Assembly (NCBI RefSeq): GCF_020509005.1
Contig: NC_063023.1
Span: forward strand, 682,001-746,000
DNA: 64,000 nt
Source: Fulvia fulva
Lineage: Eukaryota > Ascomycota > Dothideomycetes > Mycosphaerellales > Mycosphaerellaceae
Direction: 5' to 3'
In this document: one piece after another, positions 25,816 through 37,003 of the stretch
Layout: every line of letters begins with the position of its first letter
Position numbering within the stretch: position 1 is the first letter of the stretch
The notes under the pieces: generated by a model
What the model saw: the letters and a program-made list of their open reading frames with translations, nothing else
What the model was told of the DNA's origin: nothing
Database searches by the model: none
Translations under genes and position numbers: made by a program

Positions 25816-26299
25816 GGAATGAAGTTGTGGACAGGCGGCAGAGGTGGAGGAGTTTGATCTTGTTAGCAGTTGACGTACTGCGTACTATCATCGCTGAACG
25901 ACGAGAGCAGGATCCTGACTGACCAGATCCACACCGGACAGGAGAAGAAGGAGAGGAAACCTCACATTCTCTGCTTCTTTCGAACCAACTCCCTGCACGT
26001 CCACGAGGTCTTCATGGCGCGCTTCTTTGAGCGCTCTTCCTCCATTCCACCTGTCCGGACCAATGTGGGGGGGGAGAGTCGACGCTGCAGTTTCCCAGAT
26101 ATAGAGTCGAGGCTGCGCAGCTTGGCTGTATGCACACACCAATGACGATCCTGGAAAAAACGGTGCGCAGTTTCGAAGAGATCGGCCTTACAAATAGGCA
26201 TCGACTGTTGATTATGGTATACACGCATGATGTGTTGGAAGGTCGAGGACTTGCACCGGGGCGCCATTGAGGAGGGGGCATCTTGACGTTTGCTGGCCG
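25816..26299. other. Intergenic, no supported gene
   Basis: Several short overlapping antisense frames (25962-26281, minus) lack motifs. Nothing else is seen. Confidence 0.5.
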
Positions 26300-26640
26300 T
26301 GGTGGCGTGGGAGTGGTGAGAAGTTGCGACTGTACGAGCAGTATGAAGAGATGAAGAGGATCATGAGGTTACCTGGTGTGAAGAGGAAGCGAGGCCAGAC
26401 CGGGGCTGCGAAGGCAAAGGAAGCAATCTTCGCGGCTACCTACCAGAACGATCCCAACGTCTCCACCATGAGCCGTCCAAGGCTCATCAAGTAAGCCACA
26501 AAGTCTTTGGACCCGAGAAGAAAGTTGAGTACGACGACCTCATTGCTGCGGTGGACGCCTACGGTCCAAATGCCCCGTCTCTTCACGTGTCGGCAGGAGT
26601 ATGCAAAGGCAAAGGCGACGTACACGTGAAGTGCTGCTAG
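26300..26640 (+). pseudogene. Short frameshifted coding relic ending in a double cysteine
   Basis: The frame near 26300-26465 reads EKLRLYEQYEEMKRIMRLPG and AAKAKEAIFAATYQNDPN, then closes at 26494. A shift by one base continues as LHHEPSKAHQVSHKVFGPE and DDLIAAVDAYGPNAPSLHV, finishing VKCC-stop at 26638-26640. Composition and continuity look like real protein, but there is no family I recognise, no secure start and one net frame change. Confidence 0.35.
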
Positions 26641-27958
26641 GTCACTGCTCAGGCGCTCTTGACGTGGTACTGCTTGTCCATGTAGAAACCAGTAACGCGA
26701 GCTTCTTGGAATGCTTTGGATTTCTGCATCACAGTCCACCAATGGCGATGGAAGATGGCATACATGGGCAATTGTCGAGGTGAGCGCTCCGTGCATCGTG
26801 GATGCCAGGACTGGGATATCGCCTCGGCCGCCCCAGGAGCTGCGAGATTCCTCACATAGCTGTATGGCCTACCTCATCAACGTCGTCGTCTTCTAACATC
26901 TTGCTGTCCTTGACGTTGATGTTGTCGTTGTCGTTGTCGTCGTTGTCGTCGTTGTTCTTGCTCACAACTTCAGGACCCTGCGTCTCTTTCACCGTCTTAT
27001 AGATGCGCTCCTTCGCGCGTCACGCTGGAATGAATTTGCGCCTCTTGCGCTTCAGCTTTTTGCCTCTCCAGCAGTCCATCCTCTGCCGTGCTCAACCGAG
27101 GTCCGCCCCCTGGCCTTAGCAGCAAGACACGACCAGAAAGCTCAACAAAGCGAAGCCACGAGCGCCTCGTAAGCAGCATCGTTGTTGTCCCCAATACCGC
27201 CCGCCACCGTGAAAGGGCGATGTCGCGTTGTGGTATGTGACCTTGTTGGACAAGAAGAAGACTGGGGAAGAGAAGTGATACTAGTACCCCTGATCTGGTG
27301 GCGATGTGGCCAGCTCGCTTGCGTGGTCGAGACGCGCTGTGCGTTTGTTTGGATGTCCTGGCTCTGTACCATACTGAGCGCTAGCCAGGGCGGCTTGGCC
27401 AGCGATCTAAACCGCGAGCAGTCGTTCGGTGGCGGTAGTTTGCTGAACGCCATCTTGTCGAGAAGAGACATGTAGCCGCTGAGCGCGTGGACAAAGTCGT
27501 CCTCGTCCCAAACCACATTTATCATTGACAAGCGTTGATCCGACCCTGTTCCTTCGCTTGCCTGGTCATCTGGCCGTACTCAAAGATGAGTCCTGGTAGA
27601 AGGGCCGGACGCGCTCGTTGCTGTGTGCCTGGGCACCTCAGCTGCAAGAGAAGATGAAATATCAGCAATCAAACATATGAACATTTCGATTTCGAGTATC
27701 GATCGTATCGTACTGAACGCCTGACAAAGTGCGGCTGGTCTGTGGGATATCGCTCGTTCCATGGCAGACCCCCACCCAAAAACTAACTCCGATAAGGGCA
27801 TTCCGCAGCATTCTGATGCGCCTCATTCTTCTACGCTGTATGAACGCCTGAGATATCCCTCCAATGTTAATGTTGTGTGGCCGTTGATTCGTCGCCATGT
27901 ATCCTCCACTCTCTCAGAGGCTCCATCTTCAGTGCTTCTCCTCATCCCTTTGCTGATT
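26641..27958. other. Intergenic with an acidic, Asn/Asp-repeat relic on the minus strand
   Basis: On the minus strand near 27060-26870 one frame reads KRRKFIPA, a TGA stop, then RAKERIYKTVKETQGPEVV followed by a DDN repeat and KMLEDDDVDEVG. This is a basic-to-acidic layout typical of nuclear proteins. The DDN run comes from a GTTGTC/GTC simple repeat at about 26911-26955 (+). No start or full exon set could be built. The rest holds nothing I can support. Confidence 0.4.
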
Positions 27959-28813
27959 CTACCAACTAGGCGGCCCAACGCCGAGCTGACGCTGTTGTCC
28001 GTAGGTGCCTGAGAAGAGCTGCTGCCGTATGCTCGCCCGCTCTGCTGAGATGCGCGAGCTCTGTGTTGTCTGTGGTGCTTGCATGAAGCCGAGCGCTGCT
28101 TTCAGCTCGTTGACTGCTTCCTCCATCTTGCTTCCGCTCTTCTGGTTGTGCTCCACCAGTTTGTGGTCCCAGCCGCCGAACTGTAGTTGAAAGCCTCCTG
28201 CACGTTTCGCTGCTTCCCGTATCACCAACGCCCATGCCTTTGCAATGTCATCGTACGCCTCGTCCTGATGCCGCTGATACATTGTGGTGTCCCAGTCTGG
28301 TAGTCGGTGGATCATGTTGGTGACGGAATCGAGGTAGTCGAGGGAGAGGCTGTCTTGAGTTTCGTGGGGTGGGAGGAAGTGAGGTGTGTATTCTCGTACT
28401 GCATCGATGAGCTGCAGTAGATGGTGTCGTACACGGTTGTAGGAGTAGTCGGAAGTCGGTCGGGTGCCCAGTGGGAAGGCGTCCTGGAAGGCTTTCTCGT
28501 ACTTGCGCAGGACTGACAGTGTGGACTCGATGGATGGACGAGGTGCTTGTGTGACAATGTCCCGCTGCAGCTCGGGATGCTGGTCGCACACATTCTGCAG
28601 AAGCTGTCGCATCTCCTCGGCGGATAGTGTCTCGAGCAGTCGTGGGAGGGCGAGTGGTCTGCCGGTCGCGGTGGTGGTCCTCGTTCGCTTGATGCTGCGG
28701 TGGGCGCTCGACGATGGCAGATTGCGGCCTGATATGGAGGGCGAGGCGGTCGGCGAGGTGGACATGCGGTCGTTGTCAGGCTCCTCGGAAGCCTTTCGCT
28801 TCCGGCCTGACAT
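27959..28813 (-). CDS. STS1: Sts1/Cut8 nuclear proteasome tether
   Basis: A single-exon gene of 284 residues. Sts1/Cut8 binds the 26S proteasome and holds it at the nuclear envelope, and is itself a short-lived ubiquitin target. The N-terminus is basic and disordered with NLS-like KRK and SIKRTRT clusters. The conserved core follows: LSAEEMRQLLQNVCDQHPEL, then a four-helix six-turn bundle region with VRHHLLQLIDAVREYTPHFLPP and LDYLDSVTNMIHRLPDWD, and the C-terminal KAWALVIREAAKRAGGFQL. The C-terminus ends in a Gln/Ser-rich tail. Start chosen at the ATG giving MSGRKRKASEE, typical for the family; the frame stays open upstream but that part has no conserved content. It is transcribed away from the DMT transporter gene. 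Confidence 0.93.
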   Translation of the reverse strand: MSGRKRKASEEPDNDRMSTSPTASPSISGRNLPSSSAHRSIKRTRTTTATGRPLALPRLLETLSAEEMRQLLQNVCDQHPELQRDIVTQAPRPSIESTLSVLRKYEKAFQDAFPLGTRPTSDYSYNRVRHHLLQLIDAVREYTPHFLPPHETQDSLSLDYLDSVTNMIHRLPDWDTTMYQRHQDEAYDDIAKAWALVIREAAKRAGGFQLQFGGWDHKLVEHNQKSGSKMEEAVNELKAALGFMQAPQTTQSSRISAERASIRQQLFSGTYGQQRQLGVGPPSW

Positions 28814-29413
28814 GCTGGCGTGCGGTGGTGATGGCGATGGGCGGTGAGGATTGTGTGTGTCTGGTGAGAGAGGAGGAGATGTTAGCTGCAGTGCCTGTCT
28901 GGGTGCGCCACGTGCGTTGTCGCAGAGAGCAGTTGGGCCATTGTTTCGCCTGGGAGCGGACCAACCACGCTTGACGAGGACATGTGCTGCAAGCGGCAAC
29001 CCGGCCTTCAGCACGCTGTTCATCTTGTGAAGTGTGTCGTGCCGGCGGTGGATACGAGTCGTTGCCGAGTCGTGTGTTGCGCTCGATCGTGTGTGACGGT
29101 GTGTGGTGCATGGGCGCAGGCGCTGGTGCTGCAGGATCTTGACGGACAAGGTGGAGGTGTTGTGCTCGGCGGATTGAATGTCGCTAAGCTGCGCCTTCAC
29201 TGTTTCCGAAACGACAACCACCAGCCAAACAATCAACCACGACATCAACATCACCGTACAGCACACCCTCAGGACTCGCTACCCAACAGTCCCCGCCAGG
29301 CAGACCTTGACATTGCAACCATGGCAACATAATTCTTTGCCTGTTCCCACGCACTCTCCGCGTGCCTGCCCGGACTCCCTGCGGCCATCCTTTCAGGCTC
29401 CTTCCTGTCCAAC
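28814..29413. promoter_or_regulatory. Shared divergent promoter region of STS1 and the DMT transporter
   Basis: The 600 bases between the two start codons must hold both promoters and 5' UTRs. Pyrimidine-rich tracts precede the plus-strand ATG. I could not assign a TATA box or factor site. The call rests on gene layout only. Confidence 0.4.
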
Positions 29414-30810
29414 ATGAGCCGCCCAATGCCAGACACTGCCCGCCGCAAACCCAATCAAGACGACCACGACGAGCCTCTCCTGGAAAATGGACGGCATAGC
29501 CTCGAAAGCGACGTCGAACTTGCCGAGCTTGACGAACGGGGCGGCTACGACCTCGAAGGCGAAAGAACTCCCGCTAGCCATTATCGCGACAGAGATCATC
29601 TTCCACCAAAACGGGTGGCCGCATGGAAGATTGCATTGGCGTTGACTGTCTGTGTTGCTGGCCTTGTCATCAATACAGAAGCGACTGCCTACTTCGAGGA
29701 CGAGATCGGCTGGAAGAAGCCATTCGCAGCGATGTATCTCATGCACAGCTCACTTGCATTGCCTTGGGTATGTCATCTCGGCTGGCAGAGATGGCAAAAC
29801 CGCAGGACACCCTACATGCAATGGGTGCGTGACTACAACAACCAACTTCGAGGCTTGATCGCATCAGTACCGGCCTTCGCATCCTCCGGCCCCAGCTTGT
29901 TAAAGTACATGAAACTTGCCGGCCAAATCGGCGGTCCACTCGACTACATGTGCACAACCATGGCCATCGTCACGATCGCCCTTACTTGCAGCGGTAGCTC
30001 CTGGTTCTTCGCCTTGGCCTTGACCACCCCAGGCGACCTCACAGCCATCTACAACTGCGCAACCTTCTTCGCCGCAGCGTTCAGTATCCCACTTCTCGGC
30101 GAGCGACTCGGCTGGATGGGCATGCTCGCCATCGTCATCTCAATTGGCGGGACTTTCACAATCGCATACGGAGACACGGCAGGAGAGCACTCTGGAGGCG
30201 ACGAAGCGATCGGTGCTTCACGACTTCTGGGAAATGTTGTTGCATGTTTTGGCGCTGTTGCATTTGGACTTTATGAAGTGCTGTTCAAGAAATGGGCGTG
30301 TCCGTCGGGGCCCGAGAGTCAGCATTCGAGCTTGCCGTTGCCGCTTTCTGCGAGCGCGTTGACTGGGGCGTATACCTTTGGGATTCTTTGGGTGGTCTTC
30401 TTGCCGTTGCACTTTCTTGGCTGGGAGACGTTTGAAATTCCGAATGCTTGGGATTGGCTGTGGATTGCGATTGCTGTGCTGGCTGGGGCGAGTGAGTCTT
30501 CCTCAAACCATCAATGTATCCGATAATCTGCTAACACTGCACAGTCGCAATGACACTCCTCGTCATTCTCGTCATCTGGACCAACCCCGTCTTCGGATCC
30601 ATGGCGAACGTGTAAGTCAACACCCAACACCAACCTTATCGCCTTTCTAACACACTGCACAGCTTGAGTGTCTTCTTCGTAGCACTAGCAGACTGGATGC
30701 TCTGGGGCATCGTGCCCTCGATGGCCACATACATCGGCGGCGCTCTGATCTTCATCGGATTCGGTCTCTTATCATACGAGACTCTCAGCGAGTCCGCTCA
30801 CAAGAAATAG
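29414..30810 (+). CDS. DMT-superfamily (SLC35F/Thi74-like) membrane transporter
   Basis: A polytopic membrane protein of about 430 residues from three exons: 29414-30491, 30545-30611 and 30663-30810. The splice junctions restore A|TC (Ile) and GT|C (Val). A polar N-terminal tail of about 75 residues is followed by about ten hydrophobic segments, starting IALALTVCVAGLVINTEATAY. The segment GDLTAIYNCATFFAAAFSIPLLGERLGWMG shows the 'alternative + E-R' signature of the drug/metabolite transporter fold, and the short terminal exon encodes the last helix (TYIGGALIFIGFGLLSYE). The closest named relatives are the yeast Thi74/YML018C type (vacuolar or organelle membrane, substrate uncertain). The ending SAHKK could act as a dilysine-like retrieval signal, but that is only an inference. 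It shares its upstream region with STS1. Confidence 0.88.
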
Positions 30811-30832
30811 ATACACAAAAGTGTAACCATCG

Positions 30833-31945
30833 TTATGCGTCAATAACAACCACCTCTATCGCTGGCGACATCTTCTCCACCGCCTCTCTGGCATCTCCCA
30901 CTCACTTCTCCACTTCATCCACAATTCCGCTCAGCACCTTTGCGTCCTATTCCCCATGTCCCTCCAAATCCGGCAAGTCTCGCAATAAACCGTGTACGGC
31001 ATTCACACCTTTCACTGCGTTGTCCTTCCCCTTCTCCTTCTTGTCACATACCGGGATCGGTCCCACAGGCTCGGTAAGCGCCACCTGGCGTGCAAGCTGT
31101 CGTGCCGGAGCGAGGGCTGGTGACAAAGATGTTCGCCGCTGAGCGCTTCGACTTATCATCAAAGCAGAGGCCTTTGCTTGAACAGGCTAACGTATAGCTA
31201 AGTAGCAGGGTCGTACCGATGTGGTCGAAGCGAGCTTGTGGTCGGCGTCGCCGTGTGGATCTAATCTAAGGCTATGCGTGCGATTGCGACCTGAAGTGTT
31301 TAGACGGCAATGTTGAGGGAAAGTCGATCCTGAAGCCGGCAACATAGAAGGTACTTTGTCACTAGAATGGCCCTTACAGCATTCGTCCCTTCCAGAGTTT
31401 GGGACGGACTTCGCAGCGGAACTTGATGCCGAATGATTCCCACGTGCGTTGTTCATCTCATCCTGCTTCCTCTCCGCATGCGCTACACGTCAGTCACGAT
31501 ACCGCCATGTGACTGCCTCTGCTAGGCCTTCCAGCCGGAGGTCGCGCTGCCGTGCGACATTCTCGATTGATCGCTCGATCATTGCCTTCTTCTTTTCGGT
31601 GTGAGGTTCTTACTGGGACGTTCAGTTCCAACCTCTGATGCGGGACGGAGGGGGGACGTTGGGAGTCTCCTGGGATTCAGGGTAAGCTCTTCGCAATGTA
31701 CGCACCATCGTCTCGGGGGTCTGGGTAGCTGGAACCGCTTCTGGCTCTGGTTGTTCGGCATTGTCGGCTGTGAAAGGCCTCTTGGAGTCGTGGCACGTAG
31801 ACTTGAATCGTATGGATGTCGGTAAGGCGGGTGTCAGGGTTCCATGTTGGGGAGGCCGAAAGGGCTGATGATGGAGTCCATCGTCGTCGAGCGCTTCGTC
31901 GTGATACTGAGCAGAAGGACTAACCTTGAACTCGATGGCGCGCGG
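30833..31945 (-). pseudogene. Decayed minus-strand gene, family unknown
   Basis: One frame on the minus strand stays protein-like over several hundred bases despite stops. Near 31930-31620 it reads YHDEALDDDGLHHQPFRPP, then KRPFTADNAEQPEPEAVPA, then TPNVPPPSRIRGWN before TGA and TAA. It continues in the same frame as KKKAMIERSIENVARQRDL, a TGA, then AERKQDEMNNARGNHSASS. A final piece at 31160-30833 reads VKGVNAVHGLLRDLPDLEGHG, DAKVLSGIVDEVEK and AVEKMSPAIEVVVIDA with two more stops. The layout suggests a disordered N-terminus with coiled-coil segments. A weak GTAAGA donor near 31612 might remove one stop, but no complete model works. Confidence 0.4.
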
Positions 31946-32278
31946 CTGCGTCGTGAAGCATGGCGCAGTGCGAGCGAGGGAGGCGCTTCACGGTCGCTAT
32001 GGGGATCCATTTCCCCCTTTTGCAGCGGGCGGATGAGCTACTACCTTCCGCTCGCTGGCAGTCGATTTTTGGGGATAGGGGAGTCACGGAAGTGACATCC
32101 AGCCTTGAAGAGCCGGCGCACCATTACGGGCCTCGACGCTCTGCCATACGTTCTTCACACTCTCCCTCACCGCAGTGTGCGGAGGACAAACTCTCATCGT
32201 GGTACTCAGCGCTATTACCCCCAACACGGGTTCCGTCCCCATTTCACCCGTGCCTTCCATGCCTCCCTATCCCTTACC

Positions 32279-33895
32279 TCAATAGACATACCTGAACCCC
32301 CTTCTCTCCCCATCCGTCAAATTATCCCAGCAATCCTTATGCAACGCACCAACACTCACCTCCCTCCCCCACTTCTTATCCCTCCAATTGTTAATACTCA
32401 TATAATACAACGCCAAACAACACACAATCACCGCCGCCCCGGCCTCAGTCCCCACCAGCGTTATCCGCGCCGGCATGAAATCCGGCGCATCCTGCTGCCG
32501 CACCGCATAAGGTCCAATAATGTTGCCAATCGCCAGGCCAGCGGACATGAGCGAGACGGCGATACTTCTTTTGGTGTGGCCGGCCACGTTGGCGGCGGTC
32601 CATTGGAAGGAGATCATGATTGTTGGCATGCCGGCGAAGGCGATGTAGATTCCGGCGAGCATGGCTGCGCGGTTGGAGTGGGGCATGAAGGACATGATGG
32701 CGGAGCCTATGATGGAGCAGCAATTACAGGCGGCGAAGATGGCCCAGCGGGGGATCCAGAGTTTCCGGATGCAGAGACCTGCGATGAGGACGGCGGTAGC
32801 GCCGACGAGGCCGCTGGGCATGTTGAGCAATGCGGCTTCTTTGGGAGTGTAGCCAAATCCGCGGACGAGGGTGGTAGAGTAGAGGGTTACGATCCCGGCT
32901 GAAATGCCGACGGCGATGACACCTGCGGTGAGGAAGTAGAGCTGTGGGTCCCTTAAAACGGAGATGATGTGATGGGAGCTGAAAGAGCGGTTGGAGACGC
33001 CTGTGCCATTTATAGCGACGTGTTTGAGCACTGCGGACTTTTCTGCGTCGGAGAGGAACCAGGCTTGCATCGGGGAGTCCGGGAGGAGGATGAACGTTAT
33101 TATGCCAATGATGATGCTGATGCCACCTAGTACGATGTACATCACTCTCCAACCCTCGATCGCGGTAGTGGTGAGGTGCTGGAAGCCGTAGGAGATGAGG
33201 CCGCCGAGGATCATGGCGGAGCCGACGGAAGTGTACCAGCCGGCGTAGCGGATGACTTGCTCATCTTTGCGGTAGTACTGCGATGAGATGATCATGCAAG
33301 CAGGCGGTATCGTGGCATCGCAAATCCCCATGAGGACTCGAAGCGCTACCAGACCGTGGTAACTTTGAACGGCGGCCGTGCAAGTGACGAGGATGCCCCA
33401 GATGGTGAGAACACCACCGAGCCATTTACCTATGGGTACTCGGTTGAGGACGAAACCGATTATGATTGTTGTGCCGAGGTAGGTTTCCCAGAGCGCGGCG
33501 GAGGCGTGGTTGAGCTGTTCGCCTTGGAGGTTCAGGTCTTCGGGCATGCCCATTACTACAGCATACTGGTGAGGTGTTAGTTGTGGGTAATGCGCGATCG
33601 GGTTGTGTGCGCAACTCACGTTGAAGAGGAACTTGTCCAGGGACTGGATCGCGTACACGAAGTACAGACACACTGGAATGTGCCGATCAATCTTTCTCCT
33701 GACATATGCGATGTCAAGCACCTGGTTCTCTGTCGCTGCATGTTGCTGTAGAAAGTCATATGCTTCATCAAGCTGCCTTGTATCCACTCGTACTGGTCCC
33801 TCGATATGTGTCTTGACAGTCTTCCATTTGTTCCAGCTCCCGAACGACTGGCTCCCAAAGGTGCCGGACATCTTCCGGATGTGGGATGCGCGCAT
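32279..33895 (-). CDS. MFS transporter, anion:cation symporter (allantoate permease-like) family
   Basis: A 12-helix major facilitator of about 520 residues, close to the Dal5/Tna1-type ACS family that imports organic anions such as allantoate, nicotinate or ureidosuccinate at the plasma membrane. The exact substrate cannot be told. Two exons, 33895-33620 and 33565-32279, join in phase 0 across a 54-base intron (FLFN|YAVVMG). The core shows family features: MGMPEDLNLQGEQLNHASA, the ETYLGTTIIIGFVLNRVPIGKWLGG loop, RVLMGICDATIPPACMIISSQYYRKDEQ after TM5, and LLPDSPMQAWFLSDAEK in the central loop. A second ATG at 33871 (MSGTFGSQSF) is an equally good start. The 3' third of the coding strand is G-rich while the rest is C-rich. 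Upstream lies 2 kb without a gene. Confidence 0.9.
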   Translation of the reverse strand: MRASHIRKMSGTFGSQSFGSWNKWKTVKTHIEGPVRVDTRQLDEAYDFLQQHAATENQVLDIAYVRRKIDRHIPVCLYFVYAIQSLDKFLFNVSCAHNPIAHYPQLTPHQYAVVMGMPEDLNLQGEQLNHASAALWETYLGTTIIIGFVLNRVPIGKWLGGVLTIWGILVTCTAAVQSYHGLVALRVLMGICDATIPPACMIISSQYYRKDEQVIRYAGWYTSVGSAMILGGLISYGFQHLTTTAIEGWRVMYIVLGGISIIIGIITFILLPDSPMQAWFLSDAEKSAVLKHVAINGTGVSNRSFSSHHIISVLRDPQLYFLTAGVIAVGISAGIVTLYSTTLVRGFGYTPKEAALLNMPSGLVGATAVLIAGLCIRKLWIPRWAIFAACNCCSIIGSAIMSFMPHSNRAAMLAGIYIAFAGMPTIMISFQWTAANVAGHTKRSIAVSLMSAGLAIGNIIGPYAVRQQDAPDFMPARITLVGTEAGAAVIVCCLALYYMSINNWRDKKWGREVSVGALHKDCWDNLTDGERRGFRYVY

Positions 33896-35894
33896 GGTGT
33901 TCGTGCGGTGGTGGCAGACGATATGTAGTGGCTATCCGCCGGACTCGTCTGCCGCTTTCAGCAGATGGCCGCGCTTTTGAAGGCGGATACGACAGCAAAT
34001 CAGTCTATAACAAGGTCGTCGTTGGTGATCAAAGTTCGCCCAGGATATCGAACATGGTACATGGCTGCTGAAAACCGCCGCTGTTGATGAGAAATCTTCT
34101 GCTTGAGGCACTGGCCGTGGTGGAAGCATTGCATTGTACCGATATGCCGGCCAGACCTGAGCATTGTGCTGCGAAGATGATGACTTTGATAGACCACGGG
34201 CTTTGTTTCAGTGCTTCAAGGGTGTGCCAACTTCAATGCCAAGGCCAGCGCCAGAGAGCTATCCTGACAGACGCTGAGAGCAGGGTACACCGTCTTCTCT
34301 CGATCATAGGAATTCCAAGGATTGATACTTTAGTATCGCTAGGTTCACCTATTAGATACAGGCTACCCTTCTGTATCTTGTAAGTTACTAAGACTGTACG
34401 CGATTGGCCCGTTAGCTACTTACTTTCCCTCGGGCAGGCCTTGTGTATTCGTTGTGACGACAACGGTGTTTCTAGAAGGCCTACAGAACAGTTGAAGTCC
34501 TACATTTTGCCGTATTGGGCCTCGAGCCTCGGATCCTTACAGCTTTGGATATTCCTACGACAGGGAATAAGAGGGTGTACTGATACCATGTGTTGGGTGC
34601 TCCGTGCCTTCCGCAAGCTGCCTGATATCGTGACGAGTGAACATCGCTTTGCTAGTGTGTATGTCAGCTGTACTGACACGATTGAGAAGTGTCATCGCCA
34701 ATATGTAGTGCGTGTAGTCCAGTTTGAGACGGAGCTGCATTTGTATGAAGTTCTCTAGGTCAGCATGATCTAGCCCACGACACAAGTCTCCGTCTGAGTG
34801 CTTATACACTCAACATGGACTCAATGCGCGAAGATTTGAGCTGATTGATGTCCCGAGCACTGCGTGTACGAACAGAGTCGAACACAGATACTGTCTGTTC
34901 GCCCTTGCTATTTTTCGGACTGCTTAGTGCTCAGTTCTCGCGGTCGAGTCCCTCGACATAGACGGCTGTGTATCATGCAAGCAAGTCTGTGAGCGCCAAC
35001 ATACAGACACGTTCCTTTCGGTTCTAGGCCGTGGGTTGTCTTGTGGTTGTCATCTGCTGCCAACGTCATGCTGCAGCAGACAGAAGCAGGCTCAGCAAAG
35101 TGTCATCTATCCCCAGTGTCGTATGGCCAACGACAGGGTTGCTGCGTACATGCGATGCTGTGTGCATGACGGTCCGTCCTGCGAATAATTCTCGCCACAT
35201 CGTTGTCGACTGCCGGATGTGATACCGCCTGACAGGGGAAGCTCTGGAGCTGTTCAGCAGGGTCGTCCAGTGTGGTTGTTGCTGTCTCTTCCTATCTCTG
35301 ACAGATGCATTCTTCCATGCTCTAGTGCTGCCTCGCTTGCCCGACGTGACGTGTCTGATGAATGTCAGAAACGAGCACTTTCTGCTCGAGCAACGAAGAT
35401 ACTTCACTCGTTCCTGCCCAATTGATCATTAGCCAAGTTTGCGGTTAGCGGCGGGCGATTGTGGCCCCTTGCCAACCTTGTTTGGACGGCAGCTGGCGCC
35501 TGAGTGCGACCATTGCGACGATTGACACTGCGTCAGACATCACGAGGACTGACAATCTTCTTGGGCACCAGAACTTCATTTCTCTCCTGCTTCTTGACCA
35601 TTGACCTTGACACACAATTACGAACCCCGACAACATCTGCTATACCATACAGAAGCCGCGAACGAAGCTTGCCCGCTCGACAGTTCCTGCCAAAGCGAGG
35701 GATCACCCCACCAAGACACCGTCCCGCTGTCAATATCGCTGCTTGAGCGTACTGCATTGTCCTTACAAGCTGCCTAAGACGCATTGAGGGTCACGTGCGG
35801 CAGTCAAGACAAAGAGCCGTTCCTGCTGGCCAGGAGCGACACCTTACATTCAGCCATTGGCAGAGCCGGCAGCGGCGCATAGCAGGACAACAGG
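33896..35894. other. Intergenic, AT-richer, no supported gene
   Basis: The divergent region between the MFS gene and IGO1. The part near 34300-34420 is AT-rich with many TA steps, in keeping with old mutated repeat DNA. Short frames show no motif. The last few hundred bases must contain the IGO1 promoter. Confidence 0.45.
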
Positions 35895-36475
35895 ATGGCT
35901 CTCAACCCGCACCAGAAGAACAAGGTGGATGTTAGCGTATGATTGAGCCTCAAATGATATCGTAGACAGCACTGATATCGTATAGTCACTCTCAGAGGAG
36001 GAACAGAAGCTCTTTCGCCTCTACGGCAAACTCCCGAACAAGAAAGACCTCTTCAACAAGAAGCTCACCGAGCGCAAGTACTTCGACTCCGGCGACTATG
36101 CCATGTCAAAAGCTGGAAAGGCAGACACAAGCTCGCTAGGCACAGGTCTAGGACGCGAGCATCCAACGTGGGCACCCACACTTCCCATTTCAGCATTCTT
36201 CTTTCACTGACCAATTTTGGCCCAATAGACCCGAAAACATTCCCCACCTCTCCCAAGTGCAAAACGCCGGCACCCCCACCGCAGAAGGCGGACCTCGAGG
36301 CAGCGTCTCCGGAGGCCCCCAACTCATGCCAACCGAATCAAGAGGTCAGAGTGGCAGTCCCGTGAAAGAGGGCTCGATTCTGCAGCGCGGAATGAGTGTG
36401 GATGAGCAAGAGACGGAGGACATTGCGAACGTCGCGGGCGATACAGAGGCGAAAGGTATGCCGATACGGCAGTAG
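35895..36475 (+). CDS. IGO1: Endosulfine-family PP2A-B55 inhibitor Igo1
   Basis: A protein of about 156 residues. Igo1/endosulfine, once phosphorylated by Rim15 (Greatwall), inhibits PP2A-B55 and promotes mRNA protection and entry into quiescence. The hallmark KYFDSGDYAMSKAG sits at residues 44-57, with Ser48 the expected phosphosite. The preceding helix LSEEEQKLFRLYGKLPNKKDLF is also typical. Three exons, 35895-35936, 35986-36167 and 36229-36475, join at VS|LS (phase 0) and AC|A (Thr). Introns are 49 and 61 bases, the second with a CTGAC branch-like site. The C-terminal half is Gly/Ser/Pro-rich and disordered, as usual in filamentous fungi. The first exon is very short (14 codons) and would be missed by ORF-based annotation. 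Confidence 0.93.
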
Positions 36476-37003
36476 ATCAGAACAACGAGGCAGAATTTGG
36501 GAATGTGGGTATGATGTCATGATATGGACAGCACGGCGAGAATGGCTGTTTTGGTTGGTGGTGGATCTCCTTTGAGGCGTCGAGGACCTGGCGTCTGGCG
36601 CGCGGTATGGGCGTGATTTCGATGATGGTGCGAAAGGGCAATGGAGCAGGAAGCTTTTGCCCAGCCTAGCTCTGATAAGTACGTATGTTTTCGAAACTTT
36701 ACGATCAGAATTCACAGAGTCGTTCGCGAGATACCAAATGACGTTTCTAATTGAGTCGACATTTCGAGACGTCTATACCAGACATACATGATGCAGGGTG
36801 AGCAAGATATCCCTCTCGCAAGACGGCGAGACGAGACAGCGCCTTTGACATTCATCAATACGACTGGATCGATCTCTCGAGCATATACCCCTGCATCTTT
36901 CCCCGACAGCATGCGGACATCAATCATCCAGACATCAAATACTCAGTCAAAACTTACAAGAGGCGCTCCCCACCACACACCACTTCTCAAAGTATCACCT
37001 ACC
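36476..37003. other. Intergenic after IGO1
   Basis: An in-frame extension of the following ORF begins at an ATG at 36788, but its sequence is less protein-like than that after 37004. Nothing else is seen. Confidence 0.4.

Noticed and set aside
28814..29266. 151-codon N-terminal extension of STS1
   Set aside because: No conserved content; the family-type start MSGRKRK fits better and the extension overlaps the divergent promoter.
32105..32902. 265-codon plus-strand frame overlapping the MFS gene
   Set aside because: Antisense of the MFS coding sequence, with no ATG start and no motif.
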